This document shows positions 16,670 to 27,000 of a stretch of DNA of 64,000 nt, piece after piece; position 1 is the stretch's first letter; each line of letters begins with the position of its first letter. The stretch lies in assembly GCA_944323485.1 (NCBI GenBank), contig CALUSR010000002.1, positions 318,048 through 382,047 of the forward strand, in the 5' to 3' direction. The notes under the pieces are model-generated. The model did not search any database. It worked only from the letters and a program-made list of their open reading frames with translations, and was not told the DNA's origin. A program made the translations under genes and the position numbers. The stretch is from Candidatus Gastranaerophilales bacterium. Lineage in GTDB: Bacteria > Cyanobacteriota > Vampirovibrionia > Gastranaerophilales > CAJFVJ01.

Positions 16670-18016
16670 ATGGCTAAAAGAGATGACAGCCGGCTAAAAT
16701 GTTCGTTTTGCGGAAAAACGCAGGATCAGGTAAAAAAACTCATTGCAGGACCTGAAGTTTATATATGCGATGAGTGCGTAGAACTCTGTAATGAAATTCT
16801 TGATGAAGAATTCTTTGATGACAAAGAAAAAGCTCAGGAAAATATCAAAACAGAAGATAGCAATATACCTAAACCAAGCGAAATTAAAGCTTACTTGGAT
16901 GAACATATTGTCGGTCAGGATGATGCAAAAAAAGTTCTCTCAGTGGCTGTATATAACCATTACAAACGTATCCTCCATAATACCGGCGACAACACAAATG
17001 ATGTTGAAATTCAAAAAAGCAACATTCTGTTAGTCGGACCTACAGGAAGCGGAAAAACTCTCTTGGCTCAAACTCTTGCCAAAATGCTCGATGTTCCGTT
17101 TGCGGTAGCTGACGCAACAACTCTGACAGAAGCAGGTTATGTCGGTGATGATGTAGAAAACATTCTCCTTCGTCTTTATCAAAACTCAAACTACGACGTA
17201 ACTAAAGCTGAAAGAGGAATAATATACATCGATGAAATCGATAAAATTGCAAGAAAATCAGAAAACCCGAGTATAACAAGAGATGTCAGCGGAGAAGGCG
17301 TTCAACAGGCTCTATTAAAGATGATTGAAGGGACCGTGGCTAACGTTCCTCCTCAGGGTGGAAGAAAGCATCCTCATCAGGAATTTATCCAGATTGACAC
17401 CAAAAATATTCTCTTCATCGTCGGAGGTGCATTTGTCGGACTCGATAAGATTATTGAACAGCGTTCAACATCAGGCAAACGCCTCGGTTTTGGAGCCGTA
17501 ACTTATCAGAGCATAGAAGAAAAAGAAATGCAGGAATCAAGACTGCTAAAAGAGATGGTGCCTGATGATCTCCTAAAATTCGGACTGATTCCTGAGTTTA
17601 TCGGTCGTGTTCCTGTCTATGCAATTTTAGATGCACTTGATGAAAAAGCATTAATAAAAATCCTAACGGAGCCGAAAAATGCAATCATAAAACAATATCA
17701 AAAACTTCTTGATATGGACGGAGTGGAACTCAAGTTTGAAGACGAAGCTATTTCTATGATTGCAAAAGAAGCAATTAAAAGAAAAACAGGCGCAAGAGCT
17801 CTTCGTTCAATCGTTGAGGAACTAATGCTTGATATTATGTATGAAATACCATCAAGAGAAGATATCAAAGTCTTCACGATTACAGCTGATATGGTAGAAA
17901 AGAAAAAAGGGATAGCTGAACTTCTTCCATGGCCAAAAAGCATAATGCCTCAGGAAGTTTCATCTTCATCAACAACACCGCCTGTTGCGGAAGAAAACAA
18001 AGAAGAAATTGCTTAA
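16670..18016 (+). CDS. clpX: ATP-dependent Clp protease ATP-binding subunit ClpX
   Basis: The 448 residues show the full ClpX plan. The N-terminal zinc-binding domain has C11-x2-C14 and C33-x2-C36. The AAA+ module has Walker A GPTGSGKT (123-130), Walker [12 protein letters not shown], and the pore region between. The C-terminal small domain ends in [21 protein letters not shown], the sensor-2 helix. ClpX recognises tagged substrates, unfolds them with ATP and feeds ClpP. The C-terminal tail is a low-complexity Ser/Thr/Glu stretch. It is the last gene of the tig-clpP-clpX operon, closed by a perfect terminator 1 nt after the stop. Confidence 0.96.
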   Translation: MAKRDDSRLKCSFCGKTQDQVKKLIAGPEVYICDECVELCNEILDEEFFDDKEKAQENIKTEDSNIPKPSEIKAYLDEHIVGQDDAKKVLSVAVYNHYKRILHNTGDNTNDVEIQKSNILLVGPTGSGKTLLAQTLAKMLDVPFAVADATTLTEAGYVGDDVENILLRLYQNSNYDVTKAERGIIYIDEIDKIARKSENPSITRDVSGEGVQQALLKMIEGTVANVPPQGGRKHPHQEFIQIDTKNILFIVGGAFVGLDKIIEQRSTSGKRLGFGAVTYQSIEEKEMQESRLLKEMVPDDLLKFGLIPEFIGRVPVYAILDALDEKALIKILTEPKNAIIKQYQKLLDMDGVELKFEDEAISMIAKEAIKRKTGARALRSIVEELMLDIMYEIPSREDIKVFTITADMVEKKKGIAELLPWPKSIMPQEVSSSSTTPPVAEENKEEIA

Positions 18017-18050
18017 ACTAAAAAACGGGAGTAATCTCCCGTTTTTTAGT
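18017..18050. terminator. bidirectional intrinsic terminator after clpX
   Basis: A 15-bp perfect inverted repeat (18017-18031 and 18036-18050) with a TAAT loop has ACGGGAG/CTCCCGT as its GC core and A6/T6 flanks. Confidence 0.92.
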
Positions 18051-18139
18051 GTCAAAAAAATGTAAAAAAAATAAAACAAATCCCTTCTTTTTATCAAAAA
18101 AAATAGATTTTTAATTTTTATATATAAGTAAGGGATTAA

Positions 18140-19795
18140 TTGATAATGGATCAGTACTATATAAATATACCAAAAAATAATGCCTTCGAGGCTTTCGAAA
18201 AAAAGGATAATACTGCTGAATTACGCAAGTATTATCTGAAACCTGATTCTGACACGGACAAATTTATCCCTGAAAAAAAGCTTAAAAACTCAAAACAAAA
18301 AAATAAGAAAAATAAAAAAAGTATTAAAGATATGGTTATCCTCGGATTTGGAGCCTCGAGCCTGATGCTCGCAGGTGCGTTTTTATTTTTAACAACTGGT
18401 TCGAGCAATAAACTGTTTAAAAATATAGGTAGTAGCTTCAAAAAACTAAAATACGCTGCTGTTGATAAAGACACACACTTTATGTTCGAAAAAGCGTTAA
18501 ATAAAGCCTACAACGGAGTTAACAAATTTCTCAACATATCAGCTAACTTTACACCAATCAAGGATACAATATTTAGAAAATTTATGTTCTCACTGCCTGA
18601 TAATATAGGAAGAAAACCCTGGCAAAAAATTACTGATATCTATTCAAACATAAACGTCAGCACAACAAGACGTACCCTTACAGACTCAAATGATAAAGTA
18701 AACAGAGTCCTCGACTGGATTAACTTTAACGGTGAAAAACTGCCGGAAGACTCAAGAAAACAGCTCTTTGAACTTTCAAAATCCTTGCATAGAACAAAAT
18801 CAGATTACTTCAAAGGATTTGATTCAAGAGTAGACAAAATGCACAAAAGCATGCATGACATGAGAGACAGACTCTCTATTAAAGACATATTCCTCAAAAT
18901 GAAAGAAGGACTGGTCACTGATAGTCTTCTTGAAGAAAAAAGCGCTATTTCAGGCTATTTCACGCCCATTGAGGAAAGTATAGAAACAATGACAAACAAC
19001 ATACCGCAGCTTTGTAAAGGATTGTCAGAACAAATCAATCAATCAAAAGACTTAATGTACAAAATAAAAAATAAAAAACTGCGTTTAGATGTAAGAGATT
19101 ATTTGAAAACATTGACCAAAGAACTCGATGTATACAAAAAAATGGACAATATAGGCAGAGACGAAAAAGCCAAACAAATAAGAGCTCTTATTTGTGATTA
19201 TCAATCATTCCTGAAAGAAAATAATCAAGCAGAACTTCTTTCAGCATCAGATAACCTGCTCAAGGCATTTGACGAAATACCGAATAAAAAAGGTATTATT
19301 GAAGAAATGCGAATTCTCATACGTGACTCTGAACTCAGTGAGCAGGATAAACTATCTTTCAAAACTGTTTGCGACAATGCCCGTGACAGCTTATATGATT
19401 CTCTCAAAAGCGAACATAATATGTTCGATAAAGATAGAGAAATCGTTGTCGGAAACGGCCCCACAGATGTCCTCGGTCTTCTGGCTCCTTTTGCTCTCCT
19501 CGGAGGACAACTAGCAAGCAACAAAACAAAAGACGAAAAAATAGGCATAACACTCGAAGCCGGAGCTCCGCTCATAGGTGGTGTCGCTACATACCTCTAT
19601 GCAATGGCAAGACAACTATCAGGAGTTGCAGCGCTGGTTACTTCATTCGGGACAGGTGCTGTGTTGAATCTGGTTGGTTCAGCTATCTTCAAAACATATC
19701 AAAATCATTCAAATAAAAATTCACAGATTAATGCTGCAAAACTAAATACAAATAATAATACTGAAAAAAAAGAAGAAACTAAGGTTTCAAAATAA
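18140..19795 (+). CDS. large membrane-associated protein, unknown function
   Basis: The family is unrecognised (551 residues). The N-terminal 60 residues are polar and end in a Lys/Asn-rich block ([13 protein letters not shown]). A hydrophobic segment follows ([22 protein letters not shown], about 64-85). A long charged helical region of about 340 residues comes next, with several coiled-coil-like stretches, and then a C-terminal pair of Gly/Ala-rich hydrophobic segments ([53 protein letters not shown], in pieces). The design (membrane ends, helical middle) resembles other unknown proteins here at 5134, 21901 and 57814. It has its own promoter region after the clpX terminator, and its 3' end overlaps the convergent clpP copy by 17 nt. 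Confidence 0.78.
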   Translation: MIMDQYYINIPKNNAFEAFEKKDNTAELRKYYLKPDSDTDKFIPEKKLKNSKQKNKKNKKSIKDMVILGFGASSLMLAGAFLFLTTGSSNKLFKNIGSSFKKLKYAAVDKDTHFMFEKALNKAYNGVNKFLNISANFTPIKDTIFRKFMFSLPDNIGRKPWQKITDIYSNINVSTTRRTLTDSNDKVNRVLDWINFNGEKLPEDSRKQLFELSKSLHRTKSDYFKGFDSRVDKMHKSMHDMRDRLSIKDIFLKMKEGLVTDSLLEEKSAISGYFTPIEESIETMTNNIPQLCKGLSEQINQSKDLMYKIKNKKLRLDVRDYLKTLTKELDVYKKMDNIGRDEKAKQIRALICDYQSFLKENNQAELLSASDNLLKAFDEIPNKKGIIEEMRILIRDSELSEQDKLSFKTVCDNARDSLYDSLKSEHNMFDKDREIVVGNGPTDVLGLLAPFALLGGQLASNKTKDEKIGITLEAGAPLIGGVATYLYAMARQLSGVAALVTSFGTGAVLNLVGSAIFKTYQNHSNKNSQINAAKLNTNNNTEKKEETKVSK

Positions 19796-20378
19796 CTTTG
19801 TCAATAAGTCCATACTCGACAGCTTCTTCTGAACTCATATAATAATCACGTTCAGTATCTTCCTGAATTTTTTTCAAATCCTGACCTGTGTGCTCAGCCA
19901 AAAGATGATTGAGAGTATCCTTCATTCTAAGAATTTCTTTAGCTTCAATCTCAATATCGGTTGCCTGACCTCTTGCACCTCCAAGCGGCTGGTGTATCAT
20001 AATTCTCGCATGAGGCAGGGCCATCCTTTTCCCCTTAGCTCCAGATGAAAGCAAAAACGCTCCCATACTTGCAGCCTCTCCAAAGCAAATTGTATTTACA
20101 TCAGAAGATATATGCTTCATCGTATCATATATAGCCATGCCGGCTGTTATAACACCACCGGGAGAATTTATGTACATCATGATATCTTTCCCCGGATTTT
20201 CGGAGTCCAAAAGCAGAAGCTGAGCGATTATGGAATTTGCCATCTCATCATCTATTTCATCACCCAAAAAGACAATTCTCTCTCTCAAAAGTCTCGAGAA
20301 AATATCAAATGAACGCTCTCCTCGTGATGAAGATTCTATAACCGTCGGCAAATAACTCAATATTTTTTGATAATCCAT
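19779..20378 (-). CDS. clpP: ATP-dependent Clp protease proteolytic subunit (ClpP, copy 2)
   Basis: This 199-residue ClpP paralogue has Ser104 in GEAASMGA, His129 in MIHQPLGG, and the Asp region [15 protein letters not shown]. The triad is intact, so it should be active, unlike the ClpR-type inactive subunits of cyanobacteria. It keeps the [20 protein letters not shown] block almost identical to copy 1 but differs at GEAAS (GQAAS in copy 1) and has ten extra N-terminal residues. Multiple ClpPs are usual in Cyanobacteria. It is transcribed alone on the opposite strand, convergent with the gene ending at 19795, so the two copies are probably regulated differently. Confidence 0.93.
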   Translation of the reverse strand: MDYQKILSYLPTVIESSSRGERSFDIFSRLLRERIVFLGDEIDDEMANSIIAQLLLLDSENPGKDIMMYINSPGGVITAGMAIYDTMKHISSDVNTICFGEAASMGAFLLSSGAKGKRMALPHARIMIHQPLGGARGQATDIEIEAKEILRMKDTLNHLLAEHTGQDLKKIQEDTERDYYMSSEEAVEYGLIDKVILKP

Positions 20379-20475
20379 AAATCAACTCCGAAAATACTTA
20401 CAACCTAATTATATAAAAGTGATAAAGCTTTTTCAAGAATGAATACAAGGAATTTATATGACAAATACAAAACAA

Positions 20476-21765
20476 CTAACCGGTTATTCTTCCAAAAGCC
20501 CTGCTGTCAAAAATATTTTCCACCAGAACATCCTGCATCGTATTGCACAAATCTCTCTCATCATCAACAAGAACATTTATATAATTCCCGCTTATTCCCT
20601 TAAGATAACCTGTTTTTTTATCCCTCTTCCTCTCTATCAATACCCTGAGAGTTTGCCCTCTCATCGACTCAAGAAATTCTCTTTTTTTCTCATGAGCAAG
20701 TTCTTTCAACCTATCAGCTCTATCCCTTTTTTTATCATCTGCAACCTTCGGTTCTATTTTTGATGCAAGAGTATTTTTCCTGGCTGAATAAGGAAAGACA
20801 TGGATGTCTGAGAGCGGCAGCTTCGATAAATTATCATAAGTTTCTTTGAACTGCTCCTCCGTTTCACCAGGAAAACCGACAATTATATCACTGCCGAGAA
20901 AAATATCCGGCATACTCATCTTGAGCTTATGAATTATGTCTGAATAAAACCCAACATCATAATGCCGCTTCATCAACTTCAAAATTTCATCACACCCGCT
21001 CTGCAAAGACAAATGGAGATGATGCGCAAACTTTCTCGATGAACTCAAAAAATCAATAACTTCATCGCTTATCTCAGGAGGTTCCAAAGACCCGATTCTA
21101 TACCTTTCAATCGGTGTATCTTCAATAGCCTGCAACAGATGAAGAAAAGACTTCTTCTCTTCAAAATCCAATCCCCACTGCCCGAGATGAATTCCTGTCA
21201 GCACAATCTCTTTATAACCTTCTTCCGATAACTCCCTTACATTGCGCAATATATTATCAAGAGAGTTGCTGCGGCTCCTTCCTCTCGCAAACGGTATAAT
21301 ACAATAAGAACAAAAGTTGTTGCACCCGTCCTGCACTTTTATGCTGGCTCTTGTTTTCTCCTGATGAGCGGATATATCTCTAAACTTTTTCTCCTCAAAT
21401 ATATTCGATACAAAAACTCGCTGCTCCTGGTTCGTCAAATACTTCAAAATTTCCGTTTTTTCACTGTTACCCAATACCATATCAACCTCTGGCATGGCTG
21501 ATACTTCATCTTTTGATACCTGCGCAAAACACCCCGTCACAACAACTTTCGCTTCAGGATTTGTCCTTCTTGCTTTTCTTATATAATACTTCGACTCCTG
21601 ATCAACAAGTGATGTGACAGAACATGTGTTAATGATATAAAAATCAGCACACTCTTTGAAATCTACCTCTTCAAAACCCGCCTCTTTCAGCTGTTTAACC
21701 ATTACAAAACTCTCAAGCTGGTTTGTCTTGCACCCGAGTGTGTGTATCGCAAATTTGTTCTTCAT
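20476..21765 (-). CDS. mtaB: tRNA t6A37 methylthiotransferase MtaB
   Basis: The 429 residues show the methylthiotransferase plan. The N-terminal UPF0004 domain has three cluster cysteines (Cys12 in TLGCKTNQLES, Cys48 in NTCSVTS, Cys79 in VTGCFAQ). The radical SAM domain has C148-x3-C152-x2-C155 (DGCNNFCSYCIIP), and a C-terminal TRAM domain ends the protein. LGCKTNQ-E and the short linker favour MtaB (t6A to ms2t6A at position 37 of ANN-decoding tRNAs) over MiaB or RimO. It uses two 4Fe-4S clusters. It sits apart, with no clear operon partners, facing the ClpP copy on the same strand. Confidence 0.9.
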   Translation of the reverse strand: MKNKFAIHTLGCKTNQLESFVMVKQLKEAGFEEVDFKECADFYIINTCSVTSLVDQESKYYIRKARRTNPEAKVVVTGCFAQVSKDEVSAMPEVDMVLGNSEKTEILKYLTNQEQRVFVSNIFEEKKFRDISAHQEKTRASIKVQDGCNNFCSYCIIPFARGRSRSNSLDNILRNVRELSEEGYKEIVLTGIHLGQWGLDFEEKKSFLHLLQAIEDTPIERYRIGSLEPPEISDEVIDFLSSSRKFAHHLHLSLQSGCDEILKLMKRHYDVGFYSDIIHKLKMSMPDIFLGSDIIVGFPGETEEQFKETYDNLSKLPLSDIHVFPYSARKNTLASKIEPKVADDKKRDRADRLKELAHEKKREFLESMRGQTLRVLIERKRDKKTGYLKGISGNYINVLVDDERDLCNTMQDVLVENIFDSRAFGRITG

Positions 21766-21900
21766 AATAATTTAATTTTCCAACAAAAAATTTAAAAAAT
21801 ATGTTAATATTTATTAAAGAAAAGAAAAAAAATAACAATTTTATTAATGTTTCAACTTTATAATTTTATGAATTATAAAAACTAAAAGCGGGAGAAAAAA

Positions 21901-22755
21901 ATGGTTGTACCAAGTGTAGGTTTTGATATTAATAAAGCAGCAAAAAGCGATCCGGCTCTGGCAAAACAAATTATCTCAATTCCAGATTCAGAGCTTTATC
22001 TTGTAGCCAATGATTTAACTGCTGATAAATACGAAAAGAAAAATAAAAAACATCAAAAAGCAGGAACTGCACTTATAGCAGGAATACCTATTGCACATGG
22101 TATTTCAACCGCATTAAACTCTGATAAAAAACTGGTACAATTAGCGAAGAATCAAGGAATAGCGACTGTTCCAATGAATGCTGCTGAAAGAGCAGTCAAA
22201 GGTTTGAAATCTGCAGGCTATATCGGAGCAGAATTCGCCGGTTTTGCGATAGCAAACAAAGCTTACAACAAACTGAGCGAAAAAGTACCGTTTTTGAAAA
22301 AGTTCAAAGAAGAATCTCCGACTCTCAATATGTTGACAGGTCTTGCAGCCACTTTCTTCGGCGGCGAAGCTATTGCAAGAGGCGCAGCAACAGTTGCATC
22401 AAAAATAGCTGAAACAAAGAAAGTGCAAAATCTCAATATACCTCAAAAAATTGAAACAGCTCTCAATACTATCAAAAAACATGTTCCTGAGAAAGTTTCA
22501 AACTTTGCACAAAAACACTCAAAAGGTATCAAAACAGCTTCAAAATTTGTTGTACCTGCAGCTATCGTCGGCTATTTGGCTTCCGGTATAATTAATGCCG
22601 TAAAACAAGAAAAAGAGACTCAGGCTGTCTACCAAGCAGCAAAAGATGTCAAAAGTCAAGCAGCGGTTGATTATGCAAAAAGCGTTGAAGCAGAACAAAT
22701 TAAACAAGAAATGAGCGATAATTTCAGTTCAATTCTTTCTGAAATTCAAAAATAA
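21901..22755 (+). CDS. small-residue-rich membrane-associated protein, unknown function
   Basis: The family is unrecognised (284 residues). It starts MVVPSVGFDINKAAKS with GGGAG 7 nt before the ATG. Weakly hydrophobic Ala/Gly-rich stretches occur at about 56-66 (AGTALIAGIPIAHGIST), 101-118 (SAGYIGAEFAGFAIANKA), 140-160 (LNMLTGLAATFFGGEAIARG) and 218-235 (FVVPAAIVGYLASGIINAV). They are separated by Lys-rich amphipathic helices. The C-terminus is a charged helix. No catalytic motif is visible. The leader contains an AT-only inverted repeat TTTATAATT/AATTATAAA (21857-21879). It is convergent with the CcdA gene, with an 8-nt gap. Confidence 0.72.
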   Translation: MVVPSVGFDINKAAKSDPALAKQIISIPDSELYLVANDLTADKYEKKNKKHQKAGTALIAGIPIAHGISTALNSDKKLVQLAKNQGIATVPMNAAERAVKGLKSAGYIGAEFAGFAIANKAYNKLSEKVPFLKKFKEESPTLNMLTGLAATFFGGEAIARGAATVASKIAETKKVQNLNIPQKIETALNTIKKHVPEKVSNFAQKHSKGIKTASKFVVPAAIVGYLASGIINAVKQEKETQAVYQAAKDVKSQAAVDYAKSVEAEQIKQEMSDNFSSILSEIQK

Positions 22756-22763
22756 AGAAGCTG

Positions 22764-23480
22764 CTAGATAAATCTCGAAAATATCTGATAATAAATATAC
22801 AAAGAGAATAATACAAGAACTAATCCGCTTGCTTTCATGAGTAAAGCGGAATATTTTTGCAATTTCATAACCTTCTTGAACACATCGGTAAACAATGCTG
22901 CTATCAACAAAATTAATCCCTGCCCCATCGAAAAAGTAAACAAAAGTACAGCACCGGTAAAAAGATTTGACTCTAGCGAGGCAAAAGCCATTATACTTGC
23001 CAGAATAGGCGTCGAACAAGGTGTTGTACCAAGTGCAAATGCTGCTCCTATCGACAGAGGTATAAAAAATAAATTATGATGGGTATTTTTTGGCAATTCT
23101 TTTACAACAGCAGGAATTGGAAGAGATATCACCTCCATCATCTGCAAACCCATCACAAGAATCATTGAAGCAAGAATCAAAACCCATATAGTCCTTGACT
23201 GTGCAGAAAATATCTGCCCGGTTGCCGCACAAATGATCCCAATTACTGTCAATGTAAGAGCTAAACCGACTATGAAGAAAAATACCTGAACATACAATCG
23301 CCAGCTTTTCTTCTCATTCTGACCGCCGACATAACTTATAATCAATGGCAACAGCCCCAATGAACAAGGAGAAAGCGACGATAAAAGCCCGCCGAGAAAG
23401 GCAAAAAGAACAAGTATCAACGACATCCCATGAAAGTTCGTCAAATACTGCGAAAAGTGTTGTGTAACAAAATTATCCAT
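22764..23480 (-). CDS. ccdA: CcdA/DsbD-type thiol:disulfide interchange membrane protein
   Basis: This 238-residue protein has six predicted transmembrane helices. The two redox cysteines sit in the family's Pro-flanked positions: Cys39 in GGLLSSLSPCSLGLLP and Cys155 in ALGTTPCSTPI. CcdA moves electrons from cytoplasmic thioredoxin across the membrane to a periplasmic thiol carrier. The carrier is very probably the thioredoxin-like protein encoded just upstream, whose gene overlaps this one by 8 nt. No cytochrome c genes are nearby, so the pathway may serve general disulfide reduction in the periplasm. Confidence 0.9.
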   Translation of the reverse strand: MDNFVTQHFSQYLTNFHGMSLILVLFAFLGGLLSSLSPCSLGLLPLIISYVGGQNEKKSWRLYVQVFFFIVGLALTLTVIGIICAATGQIFSAQSRTIWVLILASMILVMGLQMMEVISLPIPAVVKELPKNTHHNLFFIPLSIGAAFALGTTPCSTPILASIMAFASLESNLFTGAVLLFTFSMGQGLILLIAALFTDVFKKVMKLQKYSALLMKASGLVLVLFSLYIYYQIFSRFI

Positions 23481-23856
23481 TATTCAATTCTTCTAAATAA
23501 TTCTTGAAATTTTCCTTAGTTACCGCCCCCTCTATCTTTTTCTTCAAATCACCTTTTTTGTTGAACATCAAAAAAGTCGGGGTCAGTGTAATATTATATT
23601 TCTTTATATACTGCTGTGTTTCCTCATTTTCTGGATACATTTTTTTGAAATCAATCTTGTTTTCAAACTCTGGAAGCACTTCCTGAACAATCACATCCAT
23701 TTTTTTGCACTCACCGCACATAGAAGACGACACCATTATTACAACAGGTTTTGCCCCAAGCTTAACTGACGGATTTGCTTCGGCTCCCTTCATCAGAGTA
23801 TAAAATATTATGGGAACAACAAATATCAAAAGTATAATCAAATTGTTCAGCTTCAT
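23473..23856 (-). CDS. membrane-anchored thioredoxin-like protein (CGEC)
   Basis: The start is ATG 23856, with a strong AGGAGG just upstream; a longer reading from 23919 has none. The 127-residue protein begins with an N-terminal anchor (LNNLIILLIFVVPIIFYTLM, residues 3-22), then a thioredoxin fold: strand PVVIMVSS, active-site C47-G-E-C50, a helix, and the conserved cis-Pro segment NITLTPTFLMF. Facing the periplasm, it would take electrons from CcdA (next gene, overlapping 8 nt) and reduce target disulfides. The CGEC dipeptide is less common than CGPC but is found in ResA/TlpA-like and other bacterial carriers. Confidence 0.85.
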   Translation of the reverse strand: MKLNNLIILLIFVVPIIFYTLMKGAEANPSVKLGAKPVVIMVSSSMCGECKKMDVIVQEVLPEFENKIDFKKMYPENEETQQYIKKYNITLTPTFLMFNKKGDLKKKIEGAVTKENFKNYLEELNNG

Positions 23857-24028
23857 ATTTTCCTCCTGCAGTTTAGTATAGTTTAATTGTATATAACATT
23901 TTGCTAAATTTCCAATCAACTGCTTATATATTTTAAAAAACTAAATATAATATTACAATTAGCTAGCAGAGTACAATAAAATAAGGACATGATATACTAT
24001 ATCTTGTTATTCTTAAAGACAAACAAAA

Positions 24029-27000
24029 ATGCTTAAAACAGAACAGGAAATTCTAAAAACATATCTCCAATCATCAGAAAAACTTTCAAGAACAATCAAA
24101 AGAATAATCCTCAAAAAACTCCAAGGACTCTTTGGACTGAACTCGAGCGCCAAGGAAGTCTTCATAAGCCAGCTTGCTGAACAAACAGACAAACCTCTCT
24201 TTATCATAATAAACAGCCAGCAGCTTATGCTTAATTTTTTGGAAAGCCTGAAAAATCTTACTGATAAAAATATCAGCCTCCTTGACCAAACAGAACAATC
24301 ACCATACGAATTGCTCTATTCTGACGTTTCTATATTTCATCAAAACAGACAAAAACTCAAAGACTTCCAAAACGGAAAAACAGACATCCTGCTATGTTCT
24401 GCCAAAAGCCTGATGGATCTTTATCCGAATCAAAAAATATTCGAAAAGTATTCTGTATATCTTGAAAAAAAACAGGAAATCAATCCCTACGACCTGATCA
24501 AACAATTATCTTCCATCGGATATAGAAGAGTAACAATGGTATCTGATGCAGGGGAATACAGTCTTAGAGGGGATATTCTTGATATCTTCCCATCAAATAC
24601 AGATCCTGTAAGACTCGAGTTCTGGGGCGATACAATCGAGAGCATAAGACACTTCTCAACTGACTCTCAAAGGACAACAAAACACATTAAAGAAATTTCA
24701 ATCAATCCAAGATACAGCGTTGTTCTGGAAAAACAAAACCTCGAAAATTTCAAAAAAAATCTCGATAATGCATACTCTTCTCAAGAAAAAAAACTTGATG
24801 ATGAAAGTGCAAAAGATACCCTGCTGCATACCTACCGCAGCATAATAGAAGACCTCGAACAAAATTTTTATTTCGAAGGCATAGAATACTTCGCCCCTTA
24901 TATCGAAAACAAATTTGATACCGTATTTTCTTATCTTCCGCCTGAAACTCTTATTATCACGGTTGAAACACCGGAAATTCTGTCAAAAATAGAACTCCAG
25001 CATAAAAAATATACTGAAGAATACAAGAACTCTCTTAATCAAGGACTGCTTCTGCCAATACCGCGGCTTCTTCACAACGATTATGAAAATATTGAAAAAT
25101 ACCTGACCCAGTTTCAACGATTTTATCTTGACAGTTTCATAAGCGATTTATTCGAATTCGACGACTCAATAGAATGCGAACCCGCACCAAAATTCGGTAC
25201 TGATAAAGATTCTCTGATTAGCTATATCAAACAACACCGCCAAAAAGGCAACTTCATAATCATATCAACAACTTATCCTCAAAGAGCAGCAGAAATTCTC
25301 AAAGAAAACGAAATCCCCTACCAGAATATTAAAAACTTAAACACCAACATTGACTACAAAGATGTCCTAATCTGCAACTTTGACCTGACGGAAGGTTTCT
25401 CTTCAGAAGACCTGAAACTCACAATTCTCACTGATACGGAATTTTTTAATAAAAAAATCAAGAAAACAACAGTTACCAAAAAACTCCTCAACAAGGAAAA
25501 AGCAGAATACATCGAAAACATCAACGACCTCAAAGAAGGTGACTACGTCGTTCACCTGCACCATGGAATAGGTCGATATCTTGGTCTTACAAAACAGGAA
25601 TTCGATGGTGAAATAAAAGACTATCTCACAATAGAATACGCAAGAAAAGACAAACTCCATATTCCGGCAGAACAAATCAACTTCCTATCAAGATACAGAG
25701 GCTCAGGCAACCAACCCCCTGTACTATCAAAAATGGGCGGTGATGACTGGGTTAAAACCAAAACAAAAGTTCAAAAAGCAATCGAAGAAGTTGCTCAAGA
25801 CCTGCTTCTTCTCTATGCAAGAAGGGCAAAAGCAGAAGGCATTGTCTATGAACAGGATTCTCCCTGGCAAATTGAAATGGAAGACGCATTCCCCTTCACA
25901 GAAACGCCTGACCAGCTAAAAGCCATCGAAGATACAAAATCAGATATGGAATCACCAAAAGTTATGGACAGACTCATCTGCGGCGATGTTGGTTTCGGTA
26001 AAACGGAAGTGGCAATCAGAGCAATCTTCAAAGCAGTTCTCTCAGGCAAACAGGTAGCCATGCTCGTTCCCACAACAATTCTTGCTAGACAGCACTACCT
26101 GAATATATCTGACAGATTTAAGCCTTACCCGATGAAAGTCGGCCTGCTATCAAGATTTCGCACGCCAAAAGAGCAAAAACAACTCATCAAAGACATCGAA
26201 ACAGGCGAAGTTGATATTGTTATAGGCACGCACAGACTCCTGCAAAAAGACATTCATTTCAAAAATCTCGGACTTTTGGTTATAGACGAAGAACACCGCT
26301 TCGGAGTAAAAGACAAAGAAAACCTTAAACAACTGAAAGCAAATGTAGACGTCCTGACTCTTTCTGCAACACCTATTCCAAGAACACTATATATGTCACT
26401 CTCAGGAGTCAGGGAGATGAGCCTCATCAACTCTCCTCCCGTAAACCGTGCGCCAATCAAAACATACGTCGGAGAATACAACATCAACTACGTAAAATCA
26501 GCAATCAACCACGAAATTGAAAGAGAAGGACAGGTATATTTTCTTTATAATCGTGTCGAAACAATACATCAATTTGCCGATGAACTGAGAATGCATATGC
26601 CAAATATAAATATTGCCGTCGCTCATGGACAAATGCCCCCAAAAGAACTCGAAGAAATTATGTACGCCTTCTCAGAGGGAGAATATGATGTTTTGCTTTG
26701 TACAACTATCATCGAATCAGGATTAGACATACCAAATGCAAATACAATGATTGTCTATGACGCTGACAGATTCGGTCTTGCCCAGCTTTATCAAATAAGA
26801 GGCAGAGTTGGAAGAAGCGAAAGACAGGCTTATGCATACTGTTTTTACCGTCCCGGGAAACTTCTTACAAAAGATGCATCTGATAGACTCAACGCTATCA
26901 AAGACTTTACAACTCTCGGCAGCGGCTATCAAATAGCAATGAGAGATTTAGAAATCAGAGGAGTAGGGCATATATTGGGACATAAACAACACGGTCATAT

